In this document: positions 21,205 through 29,577 of the stretch, piece by piece
Numbering within the stretch: position 1 is the first letter of the stretch
How the letters are laid out: each line of letters opens with the position of its first letter
Assembly (NCBI RefSeq): GCF_032164335.1
Contig: NZ_CP134152.1
Span: 4,278,001-4,342,000 of the forward strand
Direction of reading: 5' to 3'
Source: Winslowiella toletana
Lineage (GTDB): Bacteria; Pseudomonadota; Gammaproteobacteria; Enterobacterales; Enterobacteriaceae
Length of the DNA stretch: 64,000 nucleotides
The notes under the pieces: generated by a model
What the model was told of the DNA's origin: nothing
The model's input: the letters and a program-made list of their open reading frames with translations, nothing else
Database searches by the model: none
Position numbers and translations under genes: made by a program

Positions 21205-21593
21205 TGATCGTGTTACCCAAATGGACTACCGGGCGGCGGCGTCTGCTACCGTGGCTGGTGCTGGGCGCGCTGGCCTTATTAGCCGTTGTGCTAATGCCAG
21301 CACTGTACCGCCAGGAGACCGCTTTACAGATTAAAACATCCCGTCAGGGCATCTCACTACCGGATGGTTTTTATGTCTGGCAGCGCCTTAATGCGCAGGG
21401 CATTCAGATTAAGAGCATCACGCCTGACCGCGATTCACTGGTGATCAAATTTGACTCGCAGGAGCAGAGCCTGGCAGCGCAAAAGGCGTTGCAGCAGATA
21501 CTGCCCTACGGGTTTGAGATAGCACAAATGGATGCGACCTCAAGCAAAAGCTGGTTCAGCCGCATCAGCTTTAATCCTCAGTCGGTTGGCTGA
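21204..21593 (+). CDS. mzrA: EnvZ/OmpR modulator MzrA
   Basis: A 129-residue bitopic inner-membrane protein (E. coli 127). It has a short cytoplasmic N-terminus rich in Arg/Lys, one membrane segment at residues ~14-33 (LPWLVLGALALLAVVLMPAL) and a periplasmic domain. In E. coli it links the Cpx response to EnvZ/OmpR by direct interaction with EnvZ. It overlaps the yqjA stop codon by one base. Confidence 0.92.
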   Translation: MIVLPKWTTGRRRLLPWLVLGALALLAVVLMPALYRQETALQIKTSRQGISLPDGFYVWQRLNAQGIQIKSITPDRDSLVIKFDSQEQSLAAQKALQQILPYGFEIAQMDATSSKSWFSRISFNPQSVG

Positions 21594-21599
21594 GATCTA

Positions 21600-21621
21600 C
21601 CGCCGACGCTATGGTCGGCGG
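21600..21621 (+). terminator. Hairpin after mzrA
   Basis: 8-bp perfect arms CCGCCGAC / GTCGGCGG (21600-21607, 21614-21621) seven bases after the mzrA stop. No strong U tract. Confidence 0.55.
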
Positions 21622-21786
21622 TCATAATTCCCCCACTTACACCCTCTGCTTTGAGCTTTCACCAATTTCTGACTATCCTTACAGGATAATGTCTGTTTTG
21701 CCTTATGGCCCAAAGCAGACTCAGGAATTTCCAGTGACGGGATTCTGCATAACGCCCGGCATATCAACAAAGGAAGGTAAAAGAAC

Positions 21787-22158
21787 ATGAAATTTCGCTT
21801 CGTTCTCTGTTTAGGTCTTTTCTCTCTCTCCGGCTTCGCTCAGGCAGCTGAACCGCTCTGCCAGCAGAAAGAGCAGGCTATTCAGCAACAGATCGATATC
21901 GCTCGTCAGCACGATAATCAACGTCGTGTGACCGGACTGGAGCGTGCGCTTACCGAAGCGCGTGCAGGCTGTACTGATGCCCGTCTTAAAGCTGAGCATC
22001 AGGAGAAGATTGAAAAACATAAGCACGAAGTTGCTGAACGTGAACGCGATTTGAGTGAAGCACGTGATAAAGGCGATAATGAAAAAATTGCCAAACGTGA
22101 GAAGAAACTGGCTGAAGCACGCGAAGAACTTAAACAAACAGAAGCAGCACCGTATTAA
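21787..22158 (+). CDS. yqjC: DUF1090 periplasmic protein YqjC
   Basis: A 123-residue protein with a signal peptide (MKFRFVLCLGLFSLSGFAQAA) and two conserved cysteines (~27 and ~58) expected to pair in the periplasm. The C-terminal ~60 residues are a highly charged Lys/Glu-rich helix, probably coiled coil. This is the DUF1090 family; molecular function unknown. It starts the yqjC-yqjD-yqjE-yqjK cluster, 42 bp before yqjD. Confidence 0.92.
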   Translation: MKFRFVLCLGLFSLSGFAQAAEPLCQQKEQAIQQQIDIARQHDNQRRVTGLERALTEARAGCTDARLKAEHQEKIEKHKHEVAERERDLSEARDKGDNEKIAKREKKLAEAREELKQTEAAPY

Positions 22159-22200
22159 CCGAAGTAACTGACTTAATCCAATGATAATAAGGAGTGTTTC

Positions 22201-22506
22201 ATGTCAAAAGATACCACCTCAGAACACCTGCGCGCGGAATTAAAAAATCTGGCCGACACCCTGGAAGAAGTACTGAGCACCACCGGTGAAAAATCAAAAA
22301 CCGAGCTGGACAAGCTGCGTACCAAGGCACGCGCCGCGCTGGATGAGTCACGTCACCGCCTGGGCGAATCTGGCGAGCGTATTGCACAGGGCACCCGCGA
22401 AGCAGCAGGACGCGCCGATGAGTATGTGCGTGAAAATCCATGGCATGGCGTCGGCATTGGTGCCGCTGTAGGCGTGGTGCTGGGCGTATTGCTGACGCGT
22501 CGTTAA
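22201..22506 (+). CDS. yqjD: YqjD/ElaB-family ribosome-associated membrane protein
   Basis: A 101-residue DUF883 protein: a charged helical body followed by a C-terminal membrane segment (HGVGIGAAVGVVLGVLLTRR). In E. coli YqjD and ElaB are inner-membrane proteins of stationary phase that bind ribosomes through the N-terminal part. The ENPWHGVGIGAAVG motif is the family signature. A GGAG ribosome-binding site precedes the ATG. One base separates it from yqjE. Confidence 0.93.
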   Translation: MSKDTTSEHLRAELKNLADTLEEVLSTTGEKSKTELDKLRTKARAALDESRHRLGESGERIAQGTREAAGRADEYVRENPWHGVGIGAAVGVVLGVLLTRR

Positions 22507-22507
22507 T

Positions 22508-22906
22508 ATGGCCGACTCACAGCAAAGCCACGGCCCGGGCAAAGGGGTCATAAACATAGGACAGCGTATCATCACCACGCTGGTCGGCATGGTTGAAACC
22601 CGCGTGCGGCTGGCAGTGGTAGAGCTGGAGGAAGAGAAAGCCAATCTGCTGCAGATGCTGATGATGGTCGGATTAACCATGCTGTTCACCGCCTTCGGGT
22701 TGATGAGCTTGATGGTACTGGTCGTCTGGGCGGTCGATGCACAATATCGTCTGATGGCAATCGCCATCACTACCGGCGTATTGTTTGCACTGGCGCTGTT
22801 CTTTGGTCTGTGGGCGTTAAGCAAGTCGCGCAAATCGACGCTGCTGCGCGCCACGCGTAAAGAGCTGGAAACCGACCGCAAGCTGCTTGAGGATGACGGT
22901 GCATGA
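22508..22906 (+). CDS. yqjE: Phage-holin-superfamily membrane protein YqjE
   Basis: A 132-residue protein with two membrane segments (~residues 50-75 and 80-105) and a charged C-terminal helix. It belongs to the YqjE family, listed under phage holin superfamily III only by weak similarity. It has no known lytic role and always sits with yqjD and yqjK. Its last four bases overlap the yqjK start (ATGA). Confidence 0.9.
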   Translation: MADSQQSHGPGKGVINIGQRIITTLVGMVETRVRLAVVELEEEKANLLQMLMMVGLTMLFTAFGLMSLMVLVVWAVDAQYRLMAIAITTGVLFALALFFGLWALSKSRKSTLLRATRKELETDRKLLEDDGA

Positions 22907-23190
22907 GCCGCCGCGAACGCGAACAGCGTAAGGCCGAACTGCTGGGCATTGTCCAGCAGCAACGCCTCGATCTGACCGCCGCTCGCCGCGACTGGCTGAC
23001 GAGCACTGCTCGTTACGATAGCGGCTGGCTGACGCTGGTCAGCATGCGCCGCTATTTAGTTATAGGAAGTAGCGCGCTGGCCATCTGGTCCGCACGTAAC
23101 CCAAGCTTCCTGCTGCGCTGGGCTAAGCGCGGCTTCGGTGCATGGAGCACCTGGCGGTTGATTCGTAAAAACCTGCCCGGTAGCCGATAA
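22903..23190 (+). CDS. yqjK: YqjK-like protein
   Basis: A 95-residue basic protein beginning with a charged helix (MSRREREQRKAELLGIVQQQ) and with a short hydrophobic stretch near residues 50-62. This is the YqjK-like family of unknown function. Translationally coupled to yqjE by a 4-base overlap and last in the cluster. Confidence 0.9.
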   Translation: MSRREREQRKAELLGIVQQQRLDLTAARRDWLTSTARYDSGWLTLVSMRRYLVIGSSALAIWSARNPSFLLRWAKRGFGAWSTWRLIRKNLPGSR

Positions 23191-23195
23191 CTCAG

Positions 23196-23215
23196 GGGCG
23201 GCGCTGTTGCCGCCC
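23196..23215. terminator. GGCGGC hairpin after yqjK
   Basis: 7-bp perfect arms GGGCGGC / GCCGCCC (23196-23202, 23209-23215), loop GCTGTT; another member of the GC hairpin family. The region to yqjF (23216-23430) has no gene that I can support. Confidence 0.55.
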
Positions 23216-23430
23216 ATTTCTCCCCTTGGTACTGCCCGCTTCACTGATTTCCTGCCATTTCTTCCAATTCAATTTTCTTGAATAACATCGACAGTATATC
23301 TCGCTTACAACCTTAATCATTCGCGATTATTATCTTCTTCAACGAAAGGACTCCAGCGCGTTTTGCCCGTGAGCCTTGTTACTTAGCTGGCTGACTTGTT
23401 CTGCCCATAATAAAAAACACGTTGGAGTAA

Positions 23431-23826
23431 ATGATGAAAAAATTAGAAGATACCGGCTTACTGATCGCACGCATTCTGATGCCAATTCTGTTCATTACTG
23501 CAGGCTGGGGCAAAATCACCGGTTATGCCGGTACTCAGCAGTATATGGAAGCAATGGGTGTTCCAGGCTTCTTCCTGCCGCTAACCATCCTGCTGGAGTT
23601 CGGCGGCGGTCTGGCCATTCTGTTCGGCTTCCTGACCCGTACTACCGCACTGTTTACCGCTGGCTTTACTCTGCTGACCGCGTTTATTTTCCACAGCAAC
23701 TTTGCTGAAGGCGTTAACCAGCTGATGTTTATGAAAAATCTGACCATTGCTGGCGGCTTCTTACTGTTAGGTATTACCGGTCCGGGCGCTTTCAGCATCG
23801 ACCGCCTAATCAATAAAAAATGGTAA
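23431..23826 (+). CDS. yqjF: DoxX-family inner-membrane protein YqjF
   Basis: A 131-residue DoxX-family protein with four membrane segments. The conserved segment LFITAGWGKITGYAGTQQYM and the C-terminal LTIAGGFLLL-ITGPGA-SIDR nearly match E. coli YqjF. Its function is unknown; DoxX proteins are linked to redox or aromatic-compound stress. It begins with two consecutive ATG codons, either of which could be the start. It is followed by a strong hairpin and yqjG. Confidence 0.93.
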   Translation: MMKKLEDTGLLIARILMPILFITAGWGKITGYAGTQQYMEAMGVPGFFLPLTILLEFGGGLAILFGFLTRTTALFTAGFTLLTAFIFHSNFAEGVNQLMFMKNLTIAGGFLLLGITGPGAFSIDRLINKKW

Positions 23827-23865
23827 CAGCGGTAGGTCTATACTCTAAATTATGACTGATACCAG

Positions 23866-23889
23866 GGCGAGGATGATTTCATCCTCGCC
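23866..23889 (+). terminator. Intrinsic terminator between yqjF and yqjG
   Basis: 11-bp perfect arms (23866-23876, 23879-23889) with a 2-base gap at the centre, followed by TCATTTATTTT. It lies 20 bases before the yqjG start, so it could also attenuate read-through into yqjG. Confidence 0.7.
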
Positions 23890-23909
23890 TCATTTATTTT
23901 GGAGGTTTT

Positions 23910-24890
23910 ATGGGACTGTTAATTGACGGTGTCTGGCACGACAACTGGTATGACACTAAATCCACCGGTGGCCGCTTTAAGCGCTCTGAATCGGCTTACC
24001 GTAACTGGGTCACTGCCGATGGCTCAGCTGGCCCGACCGGCAGCGGCGGTTTTCGCGCCGAGCGCGACCGCTATCATCTGTATGTCTCACTGGCCTGCCC
24101 ATGGGCGCACCGCACCTTGCTGATGCGCCAGTTGAAAGGGCTGGAAAATCTGATTTCGGTTTCAGTGGTACATCCGTTGATGCTGGAAAATGGCTGGACC
24201 TTTGATGACGATTTTCCTGCGGCTACCGGTGACAACCTGTTTCATAACGCGTTTCTTTATCAGCTCTATCTGCGCGCTGACAAAGAATATACCGGCCGCG
24301 TGACGGTCCCGGTATTATGGGATAAGCAGCAGAACACCATCGTCAGCAACGAGTCTGCTGACATCATCCGCATGTTTAACTCGGCATTCGATGGCGTGGG
24401 TGCCCGCGCGGGAGACTTCTATCCGCAGGATTTACGTGCCAGCATTGATGAACTGAACGGCTGGATTTATGACACCGTTAACAACGGCGTCTACAAAAGT
24501 GGCTTTGCCACCTCGCAGGAAGCCTACGACGAAGCCGTTACTTCGCTGTTTAGCTCGCTGGACCGCCTTGAGCAAATTTTGGGGCAGCATCGCTATCTGA
24601 CCGGCGACCGTCTGACTGAAGCCGATCTGCGTCTGTGGACAACGCTGGTGCGCTTTGATCCGGTGTATGTCACCCATTTCAAATGTGACAAGCATCGTAT
24701 TGGTGATTATCTGAATCTGAATGGCTTCCTGCGCGAGATTTATCAGATGCCGGGCATTGCGGAGACCGTCGATCTGGCGCATATCCGCCATCACTATTAT
24801 TGCAGCCATAAAACTATCAATCCGCACGGCGTGATTTCCATCGGGCCAGCGTTTAACTGGGATGAGCCGCACGGGCGGGACCATCTTTAA
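23910..24890 (+). CDS. yqjG: Glutathionyl-hydroquinone reductase YqjG
   Basis: A 326-residue Xi-class glutathione transferase that reduces glutathionyl-hydroquinones. The catalytic Cys is in SLACPWAHRTLLMR (~residue 62), and the family-specific C-terminal GST helical domain has GDRLTEADLRLW. The Tyr-rich segment HIRHHYYCSHKTINP near the end is characteristic. The ATG follows an ideal GGAGG ribosome-binding site. It is downstream of yqjF, as in E. coli. Confidence 0.95.
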   Translation: MGLLIDGVWHDNWYDTKSTGGRFKRSESAYRNWVTADGSAGPTGSGGFRAERDRYHLYVSLACPWAHRTLLMRQLKGLENLISVSVVHPLMLENGWTFDDDFPAATGDNLFHNAFLYQLYLRADKEYTGRVTVPVLWDKQQNTIVSNESADIIRMFNSAFDGVGARAGDFYPQDLRASIDELNGWIYDTVNNGVYKSGFATSQEAYDEAVTSLFSSLDRLEQILGQHRYLTGDRLTEADLRLWTTLVRFDPVYVTHFKCDKHRIGDYLNLNGFLREIYQMPGIAETVDLAHIRHHYYCSHKTINPHGVISIGPAFNWDEPHGRDHL

Positions 24891-25080
24891 TGAGTGATAT
24901 TGTCACGGGTGGCTTGAATGTCACCCTGTTCACTCTTTTTAGTACTCGTTAACGTAATCTTTCAGAGTATTGATGCTCATCACAAAAAAAACAATTCTTT
25001 AACTATTAACTTCTCATTAAGACTTTAATCGGTATATTACCTCAATATATTCAGGAGATTTACCTTATAGGGAATTAACA

Positions 25081-25785
25081 ATGGGAAATGCATTCTGCAC
25101 TGTTGATGATCTGGGTTTTCCTCATTTCAACGCTATAGATCTTATGCGTTATAAATTACTTCCAGGCAATCAGCGATTCGTTACTGGAGAAAATTACCTG
25201 TGGGCCTACAAAGCTGGATTTTTAGTTTATAACAGGCATGCAATTAGCCGATTTTCACAAGAAAACAACATACCAGAATTATTATTAGCAGGGGTTGCAG
25301 TTTCCGAAGTGGGAGGAAAACCAGATAGATTGAAAACATATGGTCTTCTTCAGTTTCGCCAGTTAATTGATATATTTAGAGGGAATAATAATCTCTCGAA
25401 TGTTACATCCGTGGGTTCACTGGCAATACAGTTACGCGCAGCCGCCGAAGCTATTGGTATCGATCCCTCTAAGCTTAACCGAACACAGCAGTTTCAACTT
25501 TCAAATTGCTTACTTAACAATGATTACAATATACAGATCGTTGCTAAACATCTTCACGATTTAATCCTCTATGACTATCCTGATACTGACACACGCAATC
25601 TTAATGATGAACAGATTATCCTCGCGGGCTCACGCTACAATAGAGGGATCCAGCGAAAAAAACAGGACTTTATTGATTCCATTAATGCTCCAGTAGGTTC
25701 TCCGCTGCGAAAATATACAGAGTATGGACGCAGCATTATAAATAAGAGGAAGTCGATAGAGAATATAATGGACTTAGGAGAATGA
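25081..25785 (+). CDS. Putative lysozyme/lytic-transglycosylase-like protein (accessory)
   Basis: A 234-residue protein with no signal peptide. A lysozyme-like pattern is visible: a helix ending in AGVAVSEVGGKPD with a candidate catalytic Glu at residue 76, then YGLLQFRQ, then SRYNRG near residue 201, similar to the Glu...(S)YN-G layout of muramidases and transglycosylases. I do not recognise a specific family. The gene is clearly AT-richer than its neighbours and is inserted between yqjG and yhaJ, which suggests transfer. It overlaps the next gene by four bases (ATGA). Possible role: peptidoglycan-cleaving effector delivered by a secretion system, or a phage-derived endolysin. Confidence 0.55.
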   Translation: MGNAFCTVDDLGFPHFNAIDLMRYKLLPGNQRFVTGENYLWAYKAGFLVYNRHAISRFSQENNIPELLLAGVAVSEVGGKPDRLKTYGLLQFRQLIDIFRGNNNLSNVTSVGSLAIQLRAAAEAIGIDPSKLNRTQQFQLSNCLLNNDYNIQIVAKHLHDLILYDYPDTDTRNLNDEQIILAGSRYNRGIQRKKQDFIDSINAPVGSPLRKYTEYGRSIINKRKSIENIMDLGE

Positions 25786-26096
25786 TCAGCTGGAAAAGAG
25801 TAACTGCCATCGGATATTTCTTTTTTTCATTATTAGTTATCTATATGATGTCTGTTTTTGATCATGAATATATGGTTGGAGAGGGAGCATTAACTAATAT
25901 CTGCATTGCTTTTGAGAATTTGGTTTATGATGACACCCGAGATATCCTTGCTCCAGTAACATTTACTCTTATCATTCCATTCATCCACCTCTCCTTAAGA
26001 AGAAAGTTTAAATCCCTTTTTTATAATTTACTGTTAATATTCTTACTCACATTTTGGATATGGCGATTTTTTTTACGATTTTCTCTATGTTTTTAA
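25782..26096 (+). CDS. Small membrane protein, possible immunity partner
   Basis: A 104-residue hydrophobic protein with three likely membrane segments (~9-25, ~60-78, ~84-102) and a short acidic loop between the first two. It is translationally coupled to the lysozyme-like gene (ATGA overlap) and equally AT-rich. No family recognised. The pairing of a putative peptidoglycan hydrolase with a small envelope protein is the usual layout of an effector-immunity pair, but holin/endolysin-like pairing is an alternative. Confidence 0.55.
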   Translation: MISWKRVTAIGYFFFSLLVIYMMSVFDHEYMVGEGALTNICIAFENLVYDDTRDILAPVTFTLIIPFIHLSLRRKFKSLFYNLLLIFLLTFWIWRFFLRFSLCF

Positions 26097-26187
26097 ATTA
26101 TATTATATCAAAGACAAAATACAGCAGAGAGCCATTTATGGAACTCTGCTTGATGTAATCAGCTGTGCAGGATAGCAGAGAATAAAC

Positions 26188-27087
26188 TCATCGCTGCTTT
26201 GCCAATAAACGCGGTATCTCACGCAGGCACCAGGCCTTCGCCTCACCCATACTGTCACGTCGCCATGCCATAATAATATCTACCTCACGGGAATATTCCG
26301 GGCTGACTACCCGCAAGCGCCCTTCAGCGATATCCTTTTCCACCAGCGGATAAGGCATGGTAGCAACGCCGAGACCGGCCAACAGCGCTTTGCGTTTATC
26401 ATCAATCGAACTGACGGTTAAACGCTGCTGTTTGTCCAACAGCTGAACGGTTAACACCGGGCGCTCACGCGCAGTATCCGCCACCGCAATGCCGCGATAT
26501 TTCACTCGCGTCACTTCGGACAGTGGCTCAGGCTCAAGATGGATCGGATGGTCCGGGCTGGCAACGTAGACGCTGACCATGCTGTAGAGTTTGCGAGTGT
26601 TAATCTCTGATGATGCGCGGAAATGCATATCCGGAGCGATAACAATATCCGCTCTGCCCTGTTCCAGCCGCTCCCAGGCACCCGCCAGCACTTCTGTCAT
26701 CAGTGAAATTTGGGTATTCGCTTTTTCCGCCAGTTTATCAACCAGCGGGAACAGCAGCTGGCTGGGAACCAGCGCTTCAACCACAATTGTCAGATGAGTT
26801 TCCCAGCCGCGCGCCAGCGCTTCCGCATCGGTGGTTAATTTGTCCGCAGCCTCAAGCAGAACCCGCCCGCGCTCCAGCAGCATCCGGCCAACATTGGTGA
26901 ATTTAGTTCGATGACCAGAACGGTCAAATAACACCACGTCCAGCTCTTCTTCCAGCTTTTGCATGGTGTAGCTTAGCGCAGACGGCACGCGCCCCAGCTC
27001 ATCAGCGGCGGCGGCAAAACTGCCACGACGATCGATAGCATCCATCACCCGTAAAGCTTCTAACGTTAAGGCCCGATCTTTAGCCAT
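26188..27087 (-). CDS. yhaJ: LysR-family regulator YhaJ
   Basis: A 299-residue LysR-type regulator. It has an N-terminal helix-turn-helix (ALRVMDAIDRRGSFAAAADELGRVPSALSY-type order, residues ~8-38) and a C-terminal substrate-binding domain. In E. coli YhaJ senses aromatic compounds and activates yqjF and other genes. It is divergent from yhaK, with the usual LysR promoter-proximal arrangement. Confidence 0.9.
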   Translation of the reverse strand: MAKDRALTLEALRVMDAIDRRGSFAAAADELGRVPSALSYTMQKLEEELDVVLFDRSGHRTKFTNVGRMLLERGRVLLEAADKLTTDAEALARGWETHLTIVVEALVPSQLLFPLVDKLAEKANTQISLMTEVLAGAWERLEQGRADIVIAPDMHFRASSEINTRKLYSMVSVYVASPDHPIHLEPEPLSEVTRVKYRGIAVADTARERPVLTVQLLDKQQRLTVSSIDDKRKALLAGLGVATMPYPLVEKDIAEGRLRVVSPEYSREVDIIMAWRRDSMGEAKAWCLREIPRLLAKQR

Positions 27088-27223
27088 CGCGATTCTCTGT
27101 CAGGAAATTTGAATATACCCAGCAGATTAACTGGCTAACAATCCTGCGTCCAGAAACTTACCATGGAATGATGATGAGCGTCCGCCACTCTGGGGCTGGA
27201 CGACACTGGAGGTTAAAACAATT

Positions 27224-27928
27224 ATGATTACATCACGTGCAGCGAACGAATGTGGCAAGGCCGATTATGGCTGGTTGCAGGGTCGCTATACTTTCTCTTT
27301 TGGACATTACTTTGATCCTGAACTGCTGGGCTATGCGTCGCTGCGAGTGCTGAATCAGGAAGTACTGGCACCAGCGGCATCCTTTCAGCCGCGCAGCTAT
27401 CCGAAGGTGGATATCCTCAATTTAATTCTGCAAGGCGAAGCTGAATATCGCGACAGCGAAGGCAATCACACCAGCGCGCGCGCCGGGGAAGCCTTGCTGC
27501 TGTCTACTCAGGCTGGCGTCACCTGGAGTGAACACAACCTGAGCAAAGAGACGCCGTTGACGCGCCTGCAACTGTGGCTGGATGCCTGCCCGGAGCGGGA
27601 AAACCCGCTGATTCAACGCGTGAAAATCTCACCCCGCCAGTCGTATACTTTGCTGGCATCGCCTGATGGCGAACTGGGCAGCTTACAACTGCGTCAGCAG
27701 GTCTGGATACACCATATTGAGCTGCAACCCGGCGAAAGCTGGTCCACTAAACTGCATGGGCCGCGTGCTTATCTGCAATCGATTCATGGGTCCTTACAAG
27801 CAGAGACGCAGTCTCAGCAACAGCAAACGCTGGTCTGTGGCGATGGGGCTTTTATTAAAGAAGAGCAGCATGTGTCGCTGGTTGCCGCAACGCCGCTACG
27901 GGCGTTGGTGATTGATTTGCCGGTATAA
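27224..27928 (+). CDS. yhaK: Pirin-like bicupin protein YhaK
   Basis: A 234-residue pirin-family bicupin (E. coli YhaK 233) with the N-terminal FSFGHYFDPELLGYASLRVLN segment and a metal-binding cupin motif region around residues 55-105. In E. coli it is a cytoplasmic, redox-sensitive protein. The exact reaction is unknown; some pirins have quercetin dioxygenase activity. It is divergent from yhaJ. Confidence 0.9.
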   Translation: MITSRAANECGKADYGWLQGRYTFSFGHYFDPELLGYASLRVLNQEVLAPAASFQPRSYPKVDILNLILQGEAEYRDSEGNHTSARAGEALLLSTQAGVTWSEHNLSKETPLTRLQLWLDACPERENPLIQRVKISPRQSYTLLASPDGELGSLQLRQQVWIHHIELQPGESWSTKLHGPRAYLQSIHGSLQAETQSQQQQTLVCGDGAFIKEEQHVSLVAATPLRALVIDLPV

Positions 27929-27935
27929 TTTTATC

Positions 27936-27984
27936 CGGGAGCCATTTTCGGCTCCCGTGCGGCACAGGCGGCGAGAACGCCGCC
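27936..27984. terminator. Double hairpin between yhaK and dolP
   Basis: Two hairpins side by side between convergent genes. The first has 8-bp arms CGGGAGCC/GGCTCCCG (27936-27943, 27950-27957). The second is a GGCGGCG/CGCCGCC copy (27967-27973, 27978-27984) with an AGAA loop. Confidence 0.65.
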
Positions 27985-27991
27985 ACACTGG

Positions 27992-28564
27992 TTACTTCAG
28001 AATGGTAAACGCAGTAGTCACGTGTTTCACACCCCCTACGCGGCTGGCGATATCCGCTGCGGCCTTCGCTTCCTGCTCGGTCACCAGACCCAGTAAGAAT
28101 ACTTCGCCGTTTTCAGTCGTCACCTTCACGTTGGACGACTTCACCTGATCGCTGCCCAGTAACTGGGAACGGACTTTAGTGGTAATCCAGGTGTCGGAAG
28201 AGGCGGTGCCGAGACTCACTTTTGGCCCCTGGCGAATCTCATTGTAAACCTCAGTTGCGCCATCCACACCCAACGCAATCTGTTTCGCCCGGCCCGCAGT
28301 ATCGGCACTCGGCGCCTGGCCGGTCAGCAGAACTTTGCCCTGATAGGCGGTCGCGACGATATGCGCATCTTTCTTAATCTGTTCGTCTTTCGCCAGCGCG
28401 TTACTGACGCGTAGCTCCAGCGTTCCATCATCAACCTGAGTACCCACCGTGCGTGGATCAGTGGCCGTTTTAGTGGCTACGGCTGCGCTACCCACAACCA
28501 CTGCTGCACAACCCTGTAGCATCAGCGCGGTAAGAATAACTGCACATGCAGATAATGCCTTCAT
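27992..28564 (-). CDS. dolP: Outer-membrane lipoprotein DolP (division/OM lipid homeostasis)
   Basis: A 190-residue lipoprotein (E. coli 191) with a lipobox at LMLQGC (lipidated Cys ~18) and two BON domains (~residues 45-115 and 120-190). It acts at the inner leaflet of the outer membrane, binds anionic phospholipid, and supports BAM function and septal amidase activity. I chose the ATG at 28564, the signal-peptide start; a reading from 28582 adds six residues. It is the last gene of yraN-diaA-dolP, 10 bp after diaA. Confidence 0.95.
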   Translation of the reverse strand: MKALSACAVILTALMLQGCAAVVVGSAAVATKTATDPRTVGTQVDDGTLELRVSNALAKDEQIKKDAHIVATAYQGKVLLTGQAPSADTAGRAKQIALGVDGATEVYNEIRQGPKVSLGTASSDTWITTKVRSQLLGSDQVKSSNVKVTTENGEVFLLGLVTEQEAKAAADIASRVGGVKHVTTAFTILK

Positions 28565-28574
28565 TTTTGCTCCT

Positions 28575-29165
28575 TCAAACATCCTGGTGGGGAAATAAGG
28601 TGTTATCTATCAAATCGCACAGGCAATTCACGGTTAACATGTGCATTTCCTGTATCCTTGAGCTGCGGTGTGAAGGGATGCGGATCTCCACATCCTGTGG
28701 CCCCAGCAAACCGGCCAGCTCACCGCCGTCGTAACCGGTAAGTGCGATAATCGTCATATCGCGCGTTACCGCCGCCTCAACGGCTTTGACGATATCGCGG
28801 CTGTTACCACGGGTGGAAATCGCCAGCAGCACATCACCGGCATGACCCAGCGCGCGCACCTGCTTGGCGTAAATCTCTTCATGCAGGCGATCGTTACCAA
28901 TCGCGGTTAACAGTACGTTGTCGGCGCTGAGCGCAATCGCCGGTAAGCTCGGGCGCTCAGTCTCAAAGCGATTAATCATGCTGGCGGCAAAATGCTGAGC
29001 ATTGGCACTTGAGGTTCCGTTACCACAGCTCAGGATTTTGTTGCCATTCAGCAGAGACTGCACCATGGTCATCGCAGCACGCGAGATGGCATCCGGCAAG
29101 GCTTCTGCCGCAGCAATCTGCGTTTGAATACTTTCGGTAAAACAAGCTTTAATTTTTTCCAGCAC
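28575..29165 (-). CDS. diaA: DnaA initiator-associating protein DiaA
   Basis: A 196-residue SIS-domain protein (E. coli 196). It forms tetramers that bind DnaA domain I and promote ordered DnaA assembly at oriC. SIS features seen include [20 protein letters not shown] (residues ~44-63) and the [14 protein letters not shown] loop. It lies between yraN and dolP, 16 and 10 bp apart, consistent with one operon. Confidence 0.95.
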   Translation of the reverse strand: MLEKIKACFTESIQTQIAAAEALPDAISRAAMTMVQSLLNGNKILSCGNGTSSANAQHFAASMINRFETERPSLPAIALSADNVLLTAIGNDRLHEEIYAKQVRALGHAGDVLLAISTRGNSRDIVKAVEAAVTRDMTIIALTGYDGGELAGLLGPQDVEIRIPSHRSSRIQEMHMLTVNCLCDLIDNTLFPHQDV

Positions 29166-29181
29166 GGTTTTTCACCCGGTT

Positions 29182-29577
29182 CTAATCTTCTGCATTAAAC
29201 GCGTCGGGCAACCACTCAAGCTGATTCCCGGTGATGGCAACAACATCAAAACGACAGTCGAGCGTATCAAAACTGGCATTGCGCATCGCCAGCCAGATGG
29301 CTGCCGCCCGAAGTAACTTCTGCTGCTTCTGCCGCGTCACGCTGGCAGCGGCGCCACCGAAACGGTCGTTACGACGATAGCGAACCTCAACAAACACCCA
29401 GCGCTGCTGGTCGCGCATGATGAGGTCCAGCTCTCCGCCACGAAAACGCACGTTGGCGGCTTCAAATATCAACCCGGCCTGTTCCAGATGGCGGCGGGCT
29501 ATCAACTCATAGCCCGCCCCTTGTTGCTGGCGACTCAGTTGGCCGGAACGATTTGTCCCTGACGATACTGGCTCCAT
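29182..29577 (-). CDS. yraN: UPF0102 endonuclease-fold protein YraN
   Basis: A 131-residue protein, the same length as E. coli YraN. It has the restriction-endonuclease-like core motif GGELDLIM...WVFVEVRYR (Asp/Glu-x-Lys-type catalytic residues, ~47-68). Function unproven. I chose ATG 29577 by alignment length. The gene start lies inside the 3' end of lpoA (43-base overlap), which favours coupled translation. Confidence 0.92.
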   Translation of the reverse strand: MEPVSSGTNRSGQLSRQQQGAGYELIARRHLEQAGLIFEAANVRFRGGELDLIMRDQQRWVFVEVRYRRNDRFGGAAASVTRQKQQKLLRAAAIWLAMRNASFDTLDCRFDVVAITGNQLEWLPDAFNAED

